Source: Spirochaetaceae bacterium | GTDB taxonomy: Bacteria > Spirochaetota > Spirochaetia > Treponematales > Breznakiellaceae | Reading direction: 5' to 3' | Assembly (NCBI GenBank): GCA_031279895.1 | Contig: JAITHR010000263.1 | Location: 1 to 7,469, forward strand | Length of the DNA: 7,469 nucleotides | Shown: one piece after another, positions 7,096-7,469 of the stretch | How the letters are laid out: every line of letters starts with the position of its first letter | Numbering within the stretch: the first letter of the stretch is position 1 | Made by a program: the position numbers and the translations under genes | The notes under the pieces: generated by a model | What the model was told of the DNA's origin: nothing | Seen by the model: only the letters and a program-made list of their open reading frames with translations | Database searches by the model: none

Positions 7096-7101
7096 CCCCC
7101 T
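7096..7101 (-). promoter_or_regulatory. Ribosome binding site of the sensory hydrogenase gene
   Basis: AGGGGG on the minus strand ends 6 nt before the ATG at 7089. This is a strong Shine-Dalgarno match at near-ideal spacing and it fixes the start codon. Confidence 0.75.
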
Positions 7102-7107
7102 ATGGTT

Positions 7108-7126
7108 GTATCGGAAAGATACCGAT
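7108..7126 (-). promoter_or_regulatory. Two mutually exclusive small hairpins just upstream of the RBS
   Basis: GTATC 7108-7112 can pair with GATAC 7118-7122 (5-nt loop), or ATCGG 7110-7114 can pair with CCGAT 7122-7126 (7-nt loop). The two stems share bases and cannot coexist. They sit 7 nt from the RBS of the sensory hydrogenase gene in the transcript leader. They are short, so chance is possible. Confidence 0.3.
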
Positions 7127-7173
7127 TTGCCTGAACTTTTCCCCTCAAAAACGTTCTTAAGAGAAATGCTTTT

Positions 7174-7215
7174 TACCCGGTTCGCCGTAAAACCTCTGCC
7201 TTCAGGCGCGGGGTA
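7174..7215 (-). ncRNA. Possible three-way-junction RNA structure in the operon leader
   Basis: In the predicted minus-strand leader, TACCC (complement of 7211-7215) pairs with GGGTA (complement of 7174-7178) and closes two inner hairpins. One is GCCT/AGGC (7204-7207 with 7198-7201, 2-nt loop, or 3 bp with a UGAA tetraloop). The other is GGTT/AACC (7191-7194 with 7179-7182, 8-nt loop). The layout resembles a compact three-way junction such as a small riboswitch aptamer, but it matches no class I know. The stems are only 4-5 bp, so it is a weak candidate. Confidence 0.2.
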
Positions 7216-7216
7216 T

Positions 7217-7261
7217 CTGACGAAACTTTTTACTATAGTTACTAAAATAGTATGCCGTCAG
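7217..7261. promoter_or_regulatory. Nested inverted repeats over the promoter core, operator-like
   Basis: CTGACG 7217-7222 is the reverse complement of CGTCAG 7256-7261. Within it, TACTAT 7231-7236 is the reverse complement of ATAGTA 7247-7252, ACTATAGT 7232-7239 is a perfect palindrome, and TACTA/TAGTA 7240-7252 forms another inverted repeat. ATAGTA is the proposed -10 box. The cluster is AT-rich in a GC-rich setting and is placed where a repressor would block transcription of the sensory hydrogenase operon. The binding protein is unknown. Confidence 0.4.
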
Positions 7262-7275
7262 GAAAAAATTATCAA
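7247..7275 (-). promoter_or_regulatory. Predicted sigma-70-like promoter of the sensory hydrogenase-era-kinase-regulator operon
   Basis: On the minus strand, TTGATA (complement of 7270-7275) is followed after 17 bp by TACTAT (complement of 7247-7252). That is 5 of 6 and 4 of 6 consensus matches at ideal spacing. Transcription would start near 7240 and give a leader of about 150 nt. It is the only good promoter I see ahead of the operon, and no second one is evident in the 94-nt gap before the kinase gene. Confidence 0.45.
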
Positions 7276-7290
7276 CCGTCTCCGACGGTT
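7263..7290 (-). terminator. Possible intrinsic terminator of a gene beyond the right edge
   Basis: Read leftward, AACCGTC-GGA-GACGGTT forms a perfect 7-bp stem with a 3-nt loop (7274-7290), followed by GATAA and then six T residues (complement of 7263-7268). The T-run is offset by 5 nt from the stem, which weakens it. It would end transcription coming from the right, just before the proposed promoter, whose -35 box overlaps the base of the stem. It could instead act as an attenuator if transcription begins further right. Confidence 0.4.
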
Positions 7291-7295
7291 TCAAA

Positions 7296-7387
7296 CATGG
7301 CCGCCTGTTGCCTCCGAGTAGTGCAACACCCCGCCGGCGGCGGGTGGCACAGCATGGCCGCCTGTTGTTTCCGAATGGTGCAACACC
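7296..7387. repeat. Two imperfect 35-bp direct repeats with a 57-bp period
   Basis: Copies at 7296-7330 and 7353-7387 share 31 of 35 bases. Both begin CATGGCCGCCTGTTG and end GTGCAACACC, and each contains TGTTG facing CAACA. The 22-bp spacer (7331-7352) includes the palindrome CCGCCGGCGG. The period is a multiple of three and both copies are open in one frame (MAACC.RVVQH and MAACCFRMVQH), but no start signal precedes it. It looks like a small interspersed or tandem intergenic repeat family, not a gene or a CRISPR. Confidence 0.75.
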
Positions 7388-7469
7388 GTGTCCGTTGAGC
7401 GGGCTTTCTGCTGTTTAGGCGCTGCTACGCTTCGCGCAACGGCGGGCAGTTTGCAAGCGGCGCGTTGTT

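Larger units (their letters stand above)
7102..7469. other. Non-coding region upstream of the main operon
   Basis: I see no convincing gene in these 368 bases. The stretch holds the leader and promoter of the sensory hydrogenase operon (about 7102-7275), a possible terminator (7263-7290) and a pair of direct repeats (7296-7387). The last 80 bases (7388-7469) are GC-rich with short self-complementary words, such as CGCTTCGCG and CAACG near 7440 facing CGTTG near 7465. They match no RNA gene I recognise. They may be the far end of the intergenic region or the start of another repeat. Confidence 0.6.

Noticed and set aside
5791..7134. 447-codon open frame on the plus strand
   Set aside because: Antisense to the sensory hydrogenase, whose cluster motifs are unmistakable; the plus-strand product has no recognisable domain.
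7034..7321. 95-codon plus-strand frame running into the upstream region
   Set aside because: Overlaps the N-terminus of the hydrogenase gene and the promoter/terminator region; no RBS and no family resemblance.
7345..7360. Sigma-54 promoter suggested by TGGCAC
   Set aside because: The -12 element would read GGCCG in place of TTGC(A/T), so the essential GC is misplaced, and it points away from the operon.
7296..7387. CRISPR array
   Set aside because: Only two imperfect copies, a single short GC-palindromic spacer of 22 bp, and no cas genes in view.
7297..7398. 33-codon plus-strand ORF spanning both 35-bp repeats
   Set aside because: In-frame duplication is intriguing, but there is no Shine-Dalgarno sequence and the peptide (MAACC...RVVQH repeats) looks like translated repeat DNA.
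7388..7469. tRNA or other known RNA gene at the right edge
   Set aside because: Short palindromic words are present but no cloverleaf, T-loop sequence or known RNA motif could be traced.

Overview
The window looks like a chromosomal segment of a spirochaete of the Treponema group. This is judged from remembered protein families, with no search run. The Era GTPase has the GRPSSGKS P-loop and PQTTRNA switch that I associate with treponemal Era. The NtrC-type kinase/regulator pair resembles the AtoS/AtoC pair kept by treponemes. The gene upstream of era encodes a group C 'sensory' [FeFe]-hydrogenase fused to a chemotaxis signalling domain, a class described in treponemes of hydrogen-rich guts. 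By eye the backbone is moderately to highly GC-rich (about 50-65%), while the leftmost 1.2 kb is clearly AT-richer. Every convincing gene lies on the minus strand, so transcription runs from right to left.

Right end (7102-7469): a non-coding region. It holds two 35-bp imperfect direct repeats 57 bp apart, a possible intrinsic terminator for a gene beyond the right edge, a sigma-70-like promoter with operator-like inverted repeats, and an approximately 150-nt leader that could fold into a three-way junction and an RBS-proximal hairpin.

Main operon (7089-1293): the order is a soluble H2-sensor/MCP fusion (696 aa), era (8-nt overlap), a 94-nt gap largely occupied by a strong 19-bp imperfect hairpin, a membrane histidine kinase (450 aa), and 2 nt later a sigma-54-dependent response regulator (434 aa). 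The first protein should report H2 or redox state to the CheA/CheW array. The kinase/regulator pair should control sigma-54 promoters that lie elsewhere. Whether the two sensory branches cooperate is inference from gene order. Era is a housekeeping ribosome-assembly GTPase.

Left end (1-1225): an AT-rich restriction-modification-like island. A beta-class DNA methyltransferase is followed, through an ATGA stop/start overlap, by an unrecognised ORF that runs off the edge and is probably the cognate nuclease. A near-consensus promoter abuts the methyltransferase start codon, implying a leaderless message. The island's right border carries a GTTAGGC core inside an integron attC-like context, which may be how it arrived.
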